Assembly: GCF_031884435.1 (NCBI RefSeq)
Contig: NZ_CP134779.1
Location: 3,472,001-3,536,000, forward strand
Direction: 5' to 3'
DNA: 64,000 nucleotides
DNA from: Bosea sp. 685
GTDB taxonomy: Bacteria; Pseudomonadota; Alphaproteobacteria; Rhizobiales; Beijerinckiaceae
A program made the translations under genes and the position numbers. Positions 33,249 through 42,470 of the stretch are shown in pieces; within the stretch, counting starts at the first letter, position 1, and each line of letters starts with the position of its first letter. The notes below the pieces were generated by a model. The model was not told the DNA's origin, did no database searches, and worked only from the letters and a program-made list of their open reading frames with translations.

Positions 33249-35216
33249 ATGTCACGCGAAACGCAGTTCAACCGCCGTGACACGCTGAAAGCCGGAGCGG
33301 CGATAGCCGCAAGCACCGCCCTGCCCGCGATCGCCACCGCCCAGGCCCAGGTCCCGGCCCTCGCACGGATGAAGCTGCGCCTGCTCGAGACGACCGATCT
33401 CCACGTCAATGTCGTGCCTTACGACTATTTTCGCGATGCTGCCGACGACACGGTCGGCCTCGCCAAGACCGCCAACCTGATCAAGGCGGCCCAGGCCGAG
33501 GTCAAGAACAGCATGCTGTTCGACAATGGCGACTTCCTGCAAGGTTCATCGCTGGGCGACTATATCGCCTACAAGAAGGGGCTGAAGGCGGGCGATACCC
33601 ACCCCATGCTGGCTGCCATGAACGCCCTGCCCTATACCTGCGGCACCTTCGGCAACCACGAGTTCAATTATGGGCTCGAATTCCTCGATAACGGCATCGC
33701 CAAGGCCGAGTTCCCGCTGGTCTGCGCCAATATCGAGATGGCCAGCGGCTATCCGCTGGTTGACCCCTGGCGGCTGTTCGAGCAGGGCTTCGAGGACGAA
33801 TCCGGCGCCCAGCATGTCCTCAAGATCGGCGTGATCGGCTTCGTGCCGCCGCAGATCATGCAATGGGACAAGGCCAATCTCGACGGCAAGCTGGTCGCGG
33901 GCGACATCGTCAACGCGGCCACAAAGCATCTGCCGGAGTTGCTGAAGGCCTCGCCCGACATCGTCGTGGCGCTCTGCCATTCCGGCATCGCCGGCGGCGA
34001 GCGCAAGGGCATGGAGGAGAACGCGGCGCTGCACCTGGCCAAGCTCGACGGCATCGACGTCGTCCTGACCGGCCACCAGCATCTGGTCTTCCCCGGAGGC
34101 AAGGCCTTCGACGGCATTGCCGGCGTCGACAACGTCAAGGGCTCGCTGCATGGCAAGCCGGCCTGCCAGCCCGGCTTCTGGGGCTCGCATCTGGGCATCA
34201 TCGACCTCGATCTCGAAAAGCGCGGCGAGCGCTGGCAGATCGCCGATTTCAAGGTCGAACCGCGGCCGATCTACGAGCGCACGCCCGACCGCAAGATCGT
34301 GCCCAAGGCCACGGCCGAGGCCGCCATTCTTGCCGCCGTGAAGACCGACCACGAGGCAACGCTGACCTATATGCGCGAGCCGGTGGGCGCGACCTTGAGC
34401 CCGATCAACAGCTTCTTCGCGCTGGTCACCGACGATCCCTCGATCCAGATCGTCACCGACGCCCAGGCGGCCTATGCCAAGGGATTGATGGCGCAGACGC
34501 CGATGAAGGCGTTGCCGATCCTCTCGGCCGCCGCGCCGTTCAAATCCGGCGGGCGGGCCGGGCCGGCCTTCTTCACCGACATTCCCGCCGGGCCTCTGGC
34601 GCTCAAGAACGTCGCCGACATCTATCTCTACCCGAACACGGTGCAGATCGTGAAAATCAACGGCGCCCAGGTGCGCGAATGGCTGGAGCGCTCGGCTGGC
34701 ATCTTCAACCGCATCGACCCCGCCAGGACCGAGGAGCAGCCACTGATCAACCAGGGCTTCCCCGCCTTCAATTTCGACGTGATCGACGGCGTGACCTATC
34801 GCATCGATGTCACCAAGGCCTCGCGCTATGATGGCGACGGCAAGCTCGTCGCGCCCGACGCCCACCGCATCGTCGACCTCGCCTTCCAGGGCAAACCGAT
34901 CGATGAGGCGGCCGAGTTCATCGTCGTCACCAACAATTACCGCGCCTCGGGCGGCGGCAATTTTCCGGGCACCAAGACGACCGTGGTGCTGGAAGCGCCC
35001 GACCTCAACCGCGACGTGGTCGTGCGCTATATCCTGGAGAAGAAGACGATCGATCCCAAGGCCGATGGCAACTGGGCGATCGCGCCCTTGCCGGCCAGCG
35101 TCAACGCCACCTTCGTCACCTCGCCGGCGGCTGCCGGAAAGCTGCCGGCGGGGCTGAAGGCGGAGGCCGTCGGCGATGGCGGCGAGGGTTTCGCCAAATA
35201 TCGTCTCAAGGGATAA
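33249..35216 (+). CDS. cpdB: Periplasmic 2',3'-cyclic-nucleotide phosphodiesterase / 3'-nucleotidase (CpdB-like)
   Basis: A 655-residue two-domain metallophosphoesterase. The signal is Tat-like ('NRRDTLKAGAAIAASTALPAIATAQAQ'). Metal motifs in order: 'LLETTDLHVNV', 'LFDNGDFLQGS', 'FGNHEFNYG', 'VALCHSGIAGG', 'VVLTGHQHLVFPGG'. The C-terminal 5'-nucleotidase domain runs from ~400 ('LTDDPSIQIVTDAQAAYAKG' to 'VVTNNYRASGGGNFPG'), with the substrate-stacking region. 'LLETTDLH' with the D-x-H pair and the 'YDYFRDA' loop favour CpdB over UshA. It would recycle RNA-derived nucleotides in the periplasm. Confidence 0.88.
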   Translation: MSRETQFNRRDTLKAGAAIAASTALPAIATAQAQVPALARMKLRLLETTDLHVNVVPYDYFRDAADDTVGLAKTANLIKAAQAEVKNSMLFDNGDFLQGSSLGDYIAYKKGLKAGDTHPMLAAMNALPYTCGTFGNHEFNYGLEFLDNGIAKAEFPLVCANIEMASGYPLVDPWRLFEQGFEDESGAQHVLKIGVIGFVPPQIMQWDKANLDGKLVAGDIVNAATKHLPELLKASPDIVVALCHSGIAGGERKGMEENAALHLAKLDGIDVVLTGHQHLVFPGGKAFDGIAGVDNVKGSLHGKPACQPGFWGSHLGIIDLDLEKRGERWQIADFKVEPRPIYERTPDRKIVPKATAEAAILAAVKTDHEATLTYMREPVGATLSPINSFFALVTDDPSIQIVTDAQAAYAKGLMAQTPMKALPILSAAAPFKSGGRAGPAFFTDIPAGPLALKNVADIYLYPNTVQIVKINGAQVREWLERSAGIFNRIDPARTEEQPLINQGFPAFNFDVIDGVTYRIDVTKASRYDGDGKLVAPDAHRIVDLAFQGKPIDEAAEFIVVTNNYRASGGGNFPGTKTTVVLEAPDLNRDVVVRYILEKKTIDPKADGNWAIAPLPASVNATFVTSPAAAGKLPAGLKAEAVGDGGEGFAKYRLKG

Positions 35217-35279
35217 TAGCCCGCCCCTTGCCGCCTTCCGGCCGAGCCGCCATGCTCGGGAAAAAACGGGAGGATTTCG

Positions 35280-36611
35280 ATGCTACAGGCGGTCTTGATC
35301 ATCATGACGTTGGTTTTCGGCCTGGCGGGCGACGCCATGGCGCAATCGGGCACTCTTGCCTGGAAGACGAGCTGGGCGGCTTCAGCGCACGGCCCCTACC
35401 CCATCGGGAACCCTTCGGCGCAGCCCGACCAGCGCTTCGCCTTTCCCGATCCGGCCGCCGGCGCGAACGATCAGAGCTTTCGCCTGATCCTGCGCCCGAG
35501 CTTGTGGGGACGCCAAGCGCGGATTCGCCTGACCAATGCCTTCGGCACGCGGCCCGTGACCTTCGATGATGTCCATATCGGGCTCCAGCTCGGCTCGGCC
35601 GCGCTCGTTCCCGGCAGCAACCGGCCCGCGAACTTCGCCGGCAAAACCTCAGTGACGCTCGACCCCGGCGCATCGGTCTGGAGCGACGCGGTCGAACTGC
35701 CCTTCGCGAGCGACCCGGCTTCGCCCCTGCTGCAGGGCCGCAAGCTCGCGGTTTCCTTGCATGTCGCGGGCGAAAGCGGCCCGATGACCTGGCATGCCAA
35801 GGCGCTGCAGACCTCCTATGTCACCGCGCCGCGCGCGGGCGCCAAGGGCGCAGACGAAGGCGAAGACGCCTTCATCAATCCCACCGCCTCCTGGTTCTTC
35901 GTCGATGCGCTCGACATGCAGGCGCCTGCCGACACGCCGGTGGTCGTCGCCTTCGGCGATTCGATCACGGACGGCACGGCCTCGACCATGAACGGCGACG
36001 ATCGCTGGCCCGACGTGCTGGCGCGCCGCCTCTCCCAACATTTCGGCGTCAACCGCGTCGCCGTGGTGAATGCCGGCATCGGCGGCAACCAGATCTCGGG
36101 ACCGTCCGAGTATTCCCCGGCCAAGCCCTTTGCGGGCGGCCCGGCGGCCGTCCAGCGGCTGGAGCGCGACGTGCTCTCGCTCTCGGGCGCCACCAGCCTG
36201 ATCTGGCTGGAAGGCATCAATGATTTCAGCAAGAACGGCAACGCAGCGACCGAGACCGTTCAGAACGCCATGCGCGACGGCGTCGCCAAGCTGCGGGCGC
36301 GCGGCATCCGCACCGTAGGGGCGACGGTCGTATCGGCCCTCAGTAGCACGAGCCCGGCCCATGGCCACCCCGAGCAGGACGAGAAGCGCCGGGCCCTGAA
36401 CGCCTTCATCCGCAGCCCCGGCAGCTTCGACGCCGTGGTCGATTTCGACGCGGCGACGCTCGATCCCGCGACCGGCGGCCTCAAACCTGCCTTCGTGCCG
36501 GAGGCGACAATGGGCGGGCCAGGCGACAAGCTCCACCCCAATCGGACAGGCTACCAGGCGATGGGCTTCGCCATCGATCCGGCAGCGGTCGTGCCGGGGC
36601 TGAAGCGGTAG
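35280..36611 (+). CDS. Secreted SGNH/GDSL hydrolase
   Basis: A 443-residue exported esterase-type enzyme. It has a signal peptide ('MLQAVLIIMTLVFGLAGDAMAQ'), then an N-terminal beta-rich domain ('WGRQARIRLTNAFGTRPVTFDDVHIGL'). The SGNH core starts at ~215: block I 'VVAFGDSITDGTAST' (nucleophile Ser), block II Gly in 'NAGIGGNQIS', block III Asn in 'LEGINDFS', block V 'DKLHPNRTGYQAMG' (Asp/His). This architecture is common in carbohydrate esterases of the GDSL class. Starts 63 bases after the nucleotidase. Confidence 0.88.
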   Translation: MLQAVLIIMTLVFGLAGDAMAQSGTLAWKTSWAASAHGPYPIGNPSAQPDQRFAFPDPAAGANDQSFRLILRPSLWGRQARIRLTNAFGTRPVTFDDVHIGLQLGSAALVPGSNRPANFAGKTSVTLDPGASVWSDAVELPFASDPASPLLQGRKLAVSLHVAGESGPMTWHAKALQTSYVTAPRAGAKGADEGEDAFINPTASWFFVDALDMQAPADTPVVVAFGDSITDGTASTMNGDDRWPDVLARRLSQHFGVNRVAVVNAGIGGNQISGPSEYSPAKPFAGGPAAVQRLERDVLSLSGATSLIWLEGINDFSKNGNAATETVQNAMRDGVAKLRARGIRTVGATVVSALSSTSPAHGHPEQDEKRRALNAFIRSPGSFDAVVDFDAATLDPATGGLKPAFVPEATMGGPGDKLHPNRTGYQAMGFAIDPAAVVPGLKR

Positions 36612-36712
36612 AGCATTTTCGAGCGAAGTGGACCCCGGTTCGCGTGAAGAAAATGCGATAAAACAAGGAGGTAGAGCATTTCCGCGATTCGGAGAAACGC
36701 GGAAATGCTCTA
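36610..36712. repeat. Intergenic repeat of the 'agagcattttcgagcgaag' family, copy 1
   Basis: Contains 'agagcattttcgagcgaag', 'ccggttcgcgtgaagaaaa' and 'agagcatttccgcg / cgcggaaatgctct'. Related copies, in the other orientation or partial, are at 52054-52157, 55561-55661 and 61534-61601. The far arm is a perfect 14-base stem. Sits between convergent genes. Confidence 0.82.
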
Positions 36713-36739
36713 ACGGCGTCAGGGCTGACCAAGGCGTCG

Positions 36740-37639
36740 TCAAGCGCCGCCCGCGACATTGGCCGCAGCCATCAGGCGCATCCGGGTCAGCCTGCCCCGG
36801 CTCTCGACCAGGGCATCGGCCAGCGCTGCCGCCGGGCCGCGCAGGACGCGCGCCGACCCGACCACCACGAACTCGACCTGGCCGAGCGCCGGCAGGCCGC
36901 TGGCAGCCGATACGTCGGTGAGGCCCTGCGGCATCAGCCGGCGCGAATGCGGCATCACGCCGAGGCCGGCGAAGACAGCGGCGCCGAGCCCGCTCAGGCT
37001 GCCCGAGGTGCAGGCGATGCGCCAGGAACGGCCGGCCCGATCGAGCGTCGCGATGGCGATCTCGCGGGTGACGCTGGGCGGCGGATAGAGCACCAGCGGC
37101 ACGGGCTGCTCCGGATCGAGCGCCTGACCAGCCCCGACCCAGGCGAGATCGTCACGCAGCACCGAGCGGCCACGGCCATCCCCCTCGCGGCGCTTGCAGA
37201 AGATCAGGTCGAGCGCGCCGTGATCCAGCGTCTCGTAGAGCGTCTCGCTCAACCCCACGGTCAGTTCGAGATCGACGAGGGGATGACCACGCACGAAGTC
37301 GCGCAGCAAATCGGGCAGGCCCGAGAGCACGAAATCCTCCGAGGCGCCGAAACGCAGCCTCTCGCGCGTCTTGGCGCCAGTGAAGTAGCCCCTGGCCTGC
37401 ATGTCGGCATCGAGGATGCGGCGGGCAAAGCCCAGCATCGCATCGCCGTCGACGGTGGTTTCCAGCGAATGCGTGTCGCGGTTCAGGAGCCTGCGGCCGG
37501 CCGCCGCCTCCAGCCGCCGGACATGGTGGCTGACCGTCGGTTGGCCGAGATTGAGGCGCGTGGCGGCCCGGGTGAAGCCGCCCTCCTCCACCACCGTGAT
37601 GAAGCTGCGCAGCAGGACAGGATCGAAAGGGTGCGGCAT
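36740..37639 (-). CDS. LysR-family regulator (divergent from a BASS transporter)
   Basis: A 299-residue regulator: 'FDPVLLRSFITVVEEGGFTRAATRLNLGQPTVSHHVRRLEAAAGRRLL' helix-turn-helix and an effector domain from ~88 ('RERLRFGASEDFVLSGLPDLLRDF'). Several in-frame starts exist (37639, 37645, 37654). The first has AAGG about nine bases upstream and leaves the 37652-37668 palindrome free as an operator. It probably controls the divergent transporter gene. Confidence 0.87.
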   Translation of the reverse strand: MPHPFDPVLLRSFITVVEEGGFTRAATRLNLGQPTVSHHVRRLEAAAGRRLLNRDTHSLETTVDGDAMLGFARRILDADMQARGYFTGAKTRERLRFGASEDFVLSGLPDLLRDFVRGHPLVDLELTVGLSETLYETLDHGALDLIFCKRREGDGRGRSVLRDDLAWVGAGQALDPEQPVPLVLYPPPSVTREIAIATLDRAGRSWRIACTSGSLSGLGAAVFAGLGVMPHSRRLMPQGLTDVSAASGLPALGQVEFVVVGSARVLRGPAAALADALVESRGRLTRMRLMAAANVAGGA

Positions 37640-37651
37640 GGCCATCGCCTT

Positions 37652-37668
37652 CATTGCGAAACGCAATG
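37652..37668. promoter_or_regulatory. Perfect 17-base palindrome, candidate LysR operator
   Basis: 'cattgcgaaacgcaatg' is a perfect dyad directly upstream of the likely LysR start and 80 bases before the transporter gene. Its T-N11-A core is the pattern LysR proteins bind. Confidence 0.55.
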
Positions 37669-37746
37669 ACAATTAGCATATCACGCGGCGTTCCGTCATA
37701 GGCGGGAATGCGGGATATAGCGGCTCTCAACCAAGGAGTGCTCCCG

Positions 37747-38754
37747 ATGCGATCCCTGCTCGCCCGCTTCGCGCCAGACCCGTACATCATGGCGCTGCTC
37801 GGCACGGTCGCCTTTGCCTCCGTCCTGCCGGCTCATGGCGAGGGCGCCCATGTCGTCGGCCTCGTCACCAATCTCGCCATCGGCCTGCTGTTCTTCCTCT
37901 ATGGAACGCGGCTTGCGCCCAGCGCGGCGCTGGAGGGCTTGCGCCACTGGCGGCTGCACAGCTTCGTGCTGGCGGCGACCTTCCTCGCCTTCCCGGCGAT
38001 CGCCCTGCTCCTGCGCCTGCTGATGCCGTCCCTGCTGACGCCCGGCCTGTGGACGGGATTGATCTTCCTCTCGGTTTTGCCGTCCACCGTGCAGTCCTCG
38101 ATCGCCTTCACCTCGATCGCCGGCGGCAATGTTCCCGCCGCACTCTGCGCGGCCTCGGCCTCCAACCTCATCGGCATCGTGATCACGCCGCTGCTGGCGG
38201 CGCTGCTCCTGACGACGCAGGGGCACGGCTTCCAGGCCGGCGCCGTCGGCGACATCCTGGTCCAGCTGCTGCTGCCCTTCGCTGCCGGCCAGCTGCTGCG
38301 GCCCTGGATCGGCGGCTGGATCGCCAGCCACAAGCGCATGCTCGGCTTCGTCGATCGCGGCTCGATCCTGCTCGTCGTCTACACTGCCTTCAGCGAGGGC
38401 GTGACCCAGGGCATCTGGCACCAGCTCGATCTGGAGCAGCTCGGCGCGCTCGTCCTGGTCAATGTGCTGCTGCTCGCGATCGTGCTCGCCGGCACCCGCC
38501 TGCTCTCGCGTGCGCTCGGCTTCTCCCGGCCCGACGAGATCACCATCGTCTTCTGCGGCTCGAAGAAGAGCCTGGCGAGCGGCCTGCCGATGGCGAGCAT
38601 CCTCTTCGCCGGCCAGTCGGTGGGTTTGATCGTGTTGCCGCTGATGCTGTTCCACCAGATCCAGCTCATCGCCTGCGCCGTGCTGGCAAAGCGCTATGCG
38701 AAGGCGGCACTGCGGGACGAGACGGAAGGCGCGCCAGCGGCAGCCCGGGCCTGA
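37747..38754 (+). CDS. Bile-acid:sodium-symporter-like transporter (BASS/SBF-like)
   Basis: A 335-residue membrane protein with about ten segments. ATG 37747 has AAGGAG eight bases upstream. 'LARFAPDPYIMALLGTVAFASVLPAHG', 'IGLLFFLYGTRLAPSAALEGLRHWRLH', 'IFLSVLPSTVQSSIAFTSIAGGNVPAALCAASASNLIGIVITPLL' and 'TIVFCGSKKSLASGLPMASILF' are the SBF-like (YfeH) family blocks. The family takes organic anions with sodium; substrate not predictable here. Confidence 0.9.
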   Translation: MRSLLARFAPDPYIMALLGTVAFASVLPAHGEGAHVVGLVTNLAIGLLFFLYGTRLAPSAALEGLRHWRLHSFVLAATFLAFPAIALLLRLLMPSLLTPGLWTGLIFLSVLPSTVQSSIAFTSIAGGNVPAALCAASASNLIGIVITPLLAALLLTTQGHGFQAGAVGDILVQLLLPFAAGQLLRPWIGGWIASHKRMLGFVDRGSILLVVYTAFSEGVTQGIWHQLDLEQLGALVLVNVLLLAIVLAGTRLLSRALGFSRPDEITIVFCGSKKSLASGLPMASILFAGQSVGLIVLPLMLFHQIQLIACAVLAKRYAKAALRDETEGAPAAARA

Positions 38755-38840
38755 GCAATGGAAACCCGCCAGGCGCGGGCTGCGCCGACGGCGAAGGCTA
38801 ACGGTGAAGGGGGGCACGGGGGCGCGCAGCGGCCCCCGCC

Positions 38841-38868
38841 AAGATTGCGGTACTACACCGCACATCTT
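38841..38868. terminator. Strong hairpin after the BASS transporter gene
   Basis: 'aagattgcggt' pairs with 'accgcacatctt' (one bulged base) around a five-base loop; a second GC stem ('gggggc / gccccc') lies just before. Probable end of the transporter transcript, also facing the ParE gene. Confidence 0.5.
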
Positions 38869-38936
38869 GCATTCTTCCGTAGGCGCATACCGATCACAAA
38901 TTCACGGGTGATGCACGGCGGGTCCTGCCAGCGTTC

Positions 38937-39227
38937 TTACAGGGCCAGGCGCTGCACGCTGCTCTTATGGACGAGTGCCAGGATGGTGATGCCGTTCGGT
39001 GCTTCTTCGTACAGGATGATGTGCGAGCCGTGCTCGTGGCGTCTCACGCCGGGGCGGATGCCATCTGCCTTGCGGCCGATGCGGGGTGTGTCGGCGATTA
39101 ATTGGAATAGGCGCTCAAGCTCGGCGGCGTAGGCCTCGGCCTGCCGGGCTCCGAATTGCTTCATGCCATAGAGCGTCAGCTCGAACAGGTCCGCGTCGGC
39201 GCGATCGGCAAGGCCGTAGCTACTCAC
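38937..39227 (-). CDS. parE: RelE/ParE-family toxin
   Basis: A 96-residue toxin starting at GTG 39227, inside the last eight bases of the antitoxin gene. 'RADADLFELTLYGMKQFGARQAEAYAAELERLFQLIADTPRIGRKADGIRPGVRRHEHGSHIILYEE' shows the ParE order: an N-terminal helix pair, then strands with 'RHEHGSHIILY'. ParE toxins poison DNA gyrase. Size and gene order are standard. Confidence 0.9.
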   Translation of the reverse strand: MSSYGLADRADADLFELTLYGMKQFGARQAEAYAAELERLFQLIADTPRIGRKADGIRPGVRRHEHGSHIILYEEAPNGITILALVHKSSVQRLAL

Positions 39228-39489
39228 TCAAGAACCCGTCGGCCTTTGCCTGCTTCTTGGCGCGGGCGACGATGTCGGACACCGAATTTTTGCTGATGCC
39301 ACTCGCGCGGGATTCATCCACGATCCGGCGAAGGTCGTCGAGTGACAGCTCGGGATGCGCACGGCGCTCGCGGTCACGGCGGACGAGATCGCGAACGTAG
39401 TCGCTCGTGCTGGCGTACTCGCCTTCCTTGATTTGCGCCTCGATCCAGTCCTTCATCGGGTCAGGCAGAGAGATCGTCATGGTCGCCAT
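39220..39489 (-). CDS. parD: ParD-like antitoxin
   Basis: An 89-residue antitoxin. The first ~45 residues are a ribbon-helix-helix DNA-binding domain ('TMTISLPDPMKDWIEAQIKEGEYASTSDYVRDLVRRDRERR'). The rest is an acidic/helical toxin-binding tail. A GGAGGTG site precedes the ATG. The pair should autoregulate from this promoter. Confidence 0.92.
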   Translation of the reverse strand: MATMTISLPDPMKDWIEAQIKEGEYASTSDYVRDLVRRDRERRAHPELSLDDLRRIVDESRASGISKNSVSDIVARAKKQAKADGFLSE

Positions 39490-39807
39490 GGGGCACCTCC
39501 TATCTCTCTCAGCCTACCGAAAATAAGCATATTTCACAAATACTCTTATCGACGCCACGCTACCAGTCGTGCTCCATGGCGTTCCGCTCACGATACTCCT
39601 TCACGGCGACGCGGCTCGCCTCGTCCCGAAATGCCGGGGAATTCCGCCGCCATGCCGGTCGATGAAGCATTCCGCCGCCTCCGCGCTGCGCTGAAGCTGC
39701 CTGAGGAAAGCGGCAGATAGTGCAGGTCGTCACCGAGGCGGCGCAATTCCGTGAGCCCTCAAAGCCCCCCGGCTTTGCAAAATGATGGGTAGCTGCTCCA
39801 GCCGCCC
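39490..39807. other. 318-base gap, no supported gene
   Basis: Promoter side of parDE to the end of the next gene. The first ~60 bases ('aataagcatatttcacaaatactctta') are AT-rich and likely hold the parDE promoter. The remainder is broken into short frames on both strands with no family resemblance; it may be decayed coding sequence. Confidence 0.4.
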
Positions 39808-41496
39808 TCACCCCTCCACCAGCCTGCGCGCGATCACTTGCGCCTGGATTTCCGCCGCGCCCTCGAAGATGTTGAGGATGCGCGCGTCGCAGAGCACGCG
39901 GCTGATCGGGTATTCCAGCGCGAAACCGTTGCCGCCATGGATCTGCAGCGCATTGTCGGCCGCAGCCCAGGCGACGCGGGCGCCCAGCAGCTTGGCCATG
40001 CCGGCCTCGAGATCACAGCGGCGCTCGGCGTCCTTCTCGCGGGCGGCGAAATAGGTGAGCTGGCGGGCGATCAGGATCTCGACCGCCATCATGGCGAGCT
40101 TGTCGGCGACGCGCGGGAAGGCGATCAGGGGCTTGCCGAACTGGATGCGGTCCTGGGCGTATTTCAGGCCGAGATCGAAGGCCGACTGCGCCACGCCGAC
40201 GGCCCGCGCCGCCGTCTGGATGCGGGCGGCCTCGAACGTCTGCATCAATTGCTTGAAGCCCTGCCCCTCGACGCCGCCGAGCAGGTTTTCCGCCTTGACC
40301 TCGAAGCCGTCGAAGGCAAGCTCATATTCCTTCATGCCGCGATAGCCGAGCACCTCGATCTCGCCGCCGGTCAAGCCTGCAACCGGGAATGGGTCTTCGT
40401 CGGTGCCGCGCGGCTTCTCGGCGATCAGCATGGAGAGGCCGCGATAGCCGGCCGCATCCGGATCAGTGCGCACCAGCAGCGTCATGATGTCAGCGCGGAC
40501 GGGATGGGTGATCCAGGTCTTGTTGCCCGAGACCTTCCAGACAGCCGCATCGCCCTCGCCATGCTTCACCGCCTTGGTGCGCAAGCTGGCAAGGTCCGAG
40601 CCGGTGTTGGGTTCGGTGAAGACGGCAGTCGGCAGCACCTCGCCGGCAGCAAGCTTGGGCAGCCATTTCTGCTTCTGTGCATCCGTACCACCGCAAAGGA
40701 TAAGTTCGGCCGCGATCTCGGAACGCGTGCCGAGCGAGCCGACGCCGATATAGCCGCGAGACAACTCCTCCGAGACGACGCACATCGAGACCTTGGAGAG
40801 GCCCATGCCGCCGAATTCCTCGGGGATGGTCAGGCCGAAGACGCCGAGCTCGGCCATCTTCTCGACGACCGGCATCGGGATGTACTCATTCTCAAGGTGC
40901 CATTCATGGGCGTGCGGCGTCACCTCAGCGGCGCAGAAGCGGCGCATCTCGCTGCGGATCGCTTCCAGCGTCTCGTCGAGGCCGGGATCGCCGACGCTGA
41001 TCAAGCCGTGATCCTGGCTGAACAGCGAAACAAGGCGGGCGCGGTTCTGCGGCGTATTGCCTTCCGCGATCAGCGTCTCGGCCGCGTCCGAACGGGCGGC
41101 GGCAATCGCCTTGGCCGGGAGGCCGAGCGCGCCGAGCCGCACGATCTCGCTTTGGCTCATCGGGATGCCGCCGAAGATCTGCGCGGCATATTCGCCGGCG
41201 CCGATGCGGATGGCGTAATCCTCGGTCGCGCCGTAGCGGTCCTCGGCCCGAAGGCGCTCGCCATAGGCCTTCATCTCGCGCAGCGCCATGACATAGGTCG
41301 CGAGCCAGGAAAGGCCGTGAGCAGCATGCTGCTCGGCTTCGAGCTTCACTGAGGAAATCTTGCCGTCGACCGTGACCTTCTGGCGCACGGCCGCGACAGC
41401 CTGCTCCAGCAGCGTCTCGAAGCCGGGCAAGGCCGCGGCAATCAGATCGATCGCGCTGTCAGGCATCTCGGATGTGGCGGCGGCGTTCGCGCTCAT
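39808..41496 (-). CDS. mcd: (2S)-Methylsuccinyl-CoA dehydrogenase
   Basis: A 562-residue acyl-CoA dehydrogenase. It is about 150 residues longer at the N-terminus than usual, with a helical extension ('IDLIAAALPGFETLLEQAVAAVRQKV ... GLSWLATYVMALREMKAYGERL') that is characteristic of Mcd. Core motifs are 'PTAVFTEPNTGSDLASLRTKA', 'GNKTWITHPVRADIMTLLVRTD', 'GYRGMKEYELAFDGFEVKAENLLGG' and 'LQIHGGNGFALEYPISRVLCDARILNIFEGAAEIQ'. It oxidises methylsuccinyl-CoA to mesaconyl-CoA in the ethylmalonyl-CoA pathway; the carboxylase/reductase of the same pathway is 6 kb away. ATG 41496 follows AGGGAGAG. Confidence 0.88.
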   Translation of the reverse strand: MSANAAATSEMPDSAIDLIAAALPGFETLLEQAVAAVRQKVTVDGKISSVKLEAEQHAAHGLSWLATYVMALREMKAYGERLRAEDRYGATEDYAIRIGAGEYAAQIFGGIPMSQSEIVRLGALGLPAKAIAAARSDAAETLIAEGNTPQNRARLVSLFSQDHGLISVGDPGLDETLEAIRSEMRRFCAAEVTPHAHEWHLENEYIPMPVVEKMAELGVFGLTIPEEFGGMGLSKVSMCVVSEELSRGYIGVGSLGTRSEIAAELILCGGTDAQKQKWLPKLAAGEVLPTAVFTEPNTGSDLASLRTKAVKHGEGDAAVWKVSGNKTWITHPVRADIMTLLVRTDPDAAGYRGLSMLIAEKPRGTDEDPFPVAGLTGGEIEVLGYRGMKEYELAFDGFEVKAENLLGGVEGQGFKQLMQTFEAARIQTAARAVGVAQSAFDLGLKYAQDRIQFGKPLIAFPRVADKLAMMAVEILIARQLTYFAAREKDAERRCDLEAGMAKLLGARVAWAAADNALQIHGGNGFALEYPISRVLCDARILNIFEGAAEIQAQVIARRLVEG

Positions 41497-41585
41497 GATT
41501 TCTCTCCCTTTGTTGCGACGCAGCATAGGGCGAGTTTTCGAAAATCAGAAATGCCTCTTTGGGCGAAAGGCCGCGCCCGCCTGGG

Positions 41586-42470
41586 CTATTTGCGGCTCGC
41601 CAGCACGACGCCCGCGACCGTCACCACCACGCCGGCGATCTGAACCGGCGACAGCGCCTCGCCGAAAAGAATCCAGGCTTCGCCCGCTACCAGAACCGGC
41701 ACGAGATAGAGGAAGGTCGAGACGCGCGAGATCGCGCCACGCCGGATCATCATCAGATAGAGCCCGACGCCGCCGAGCGAGAGCGCCAGCACCGACCAGG
41801 CCAGCACCAGGATCATGGTGAGGTTCCACTCGATGCGCATCGGCTCCAGCGCCCAGGCGAAGGGCAGCGTCACGATGAAGGCGGTGCCGTATTGCACGGC
41901 CGTGACCGTGCGCAGATCGCCGGAGACGATGCGGGCCTTCTGGTAGAAGGACCCGAAGGTCACCGCGAGCATGGCGAGGACATTGATTGCAACCGGCAGC
42001 ACGATGCCCAAGAATGCCGCGGGTTCGACACCGACAAGCTTGGGCTCGAGCACCAGCGCGATACCGAGGAAGCCGCAGAGGATGCCGACCCAGCGGATCG
42101 GCGATATCCGCTCGCCTACGAGCGCCGGCGCGAACAGCGCGGTCAAAATCGGCTGGAGGCCCGCGATCAGGCCGGAAATTCCGGTCGGCAGACCGTTGCG
42201 GATCGCCCACCACAGGCCACCGAGATAGGCTGCGTGCAGCAGGACACCGGTGACGATACAGTCGATGATGGCGCGCCGGCCCTTGGGCCAGGGCGCGCGC
42301 AGCGCGAAGGCGAGCCCCGCAAGCAGCACACCGGCGCAGGCGAAGCGAACGGCCAGGAAGGTCAGCGCATCCGCATAGAGCGCCGAATAGCCGGCGACGA
42401 CCCAGCCTGACGACCAGAGGAAGGTGAAGATGACGGGCGTGAGCCGCAGGAACAGGGGGGAAGAGAGCAT
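41586..42470 (-). CDS. DMT-superfamily (EamA) transporter
   Basis: A 294-residue membrane protein of about ten segments formed by two EamA repeats. The first opens 'PVIFTFLWSSGWVVAGYSALYADALTFLAVRFACAGVLL'. The second ends 'TFLYLVPVLVAGEAWILFGEALSPVQIAGVVVTVAGVVLA'. These proteins export amino acids or other metabolites. ATG 42470 chosen; no strong ribosome-binding site. Divergent from the MFS gene. Confidence 0.9.
   Translation of the reverse strand: MLSSPLFLRLTPVIFTFLWSSGWVVAGYSALYADALTFLAVRFACAGVLLAGLAFALRAPWPKGRRAIIDCIVTGVLLHAAYLGGLWWAIRNGLPTGISGLIAGLQPILTALFAPALVGERISPIRWVGILCGFLGIALVLEPKLVGVEPAAFLGIVLPVAINVLAMLAVTFGSFYQKARIVSGDLRTVTAVQYGTAFIVTLPFAWALEPMRIEWNLTMILVLAWSVLALSLGGVGLYLMMIRRGAISRVSTFLYLVPVLVAGEAWILFGEALSPVQIAGVVVTVAGVVLASRK

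Noticed and set aside
37696..38865. A 389-codon minus-strand frame
   Set aside because: Antisense to the BASS transporter; rich in Gln/Arg/Glu/Asp as expected opposite hydrophobic codons.
38755..38936. A possible tRNA or small RNA in the gap before parE
   Set aside because: The hairpins there do not form a cloverleaf and no conserved tRNA boxes are present; a terminator explains them better.
39560..39811. An 83-codon minus-strand frame ending 'VKEYRERNAMEHDW'
   Set aside because: Its tail looks protein-like but no family or ribosome-binding site supports it. It may be decayed sequence, so it is noted only as part of the gap.
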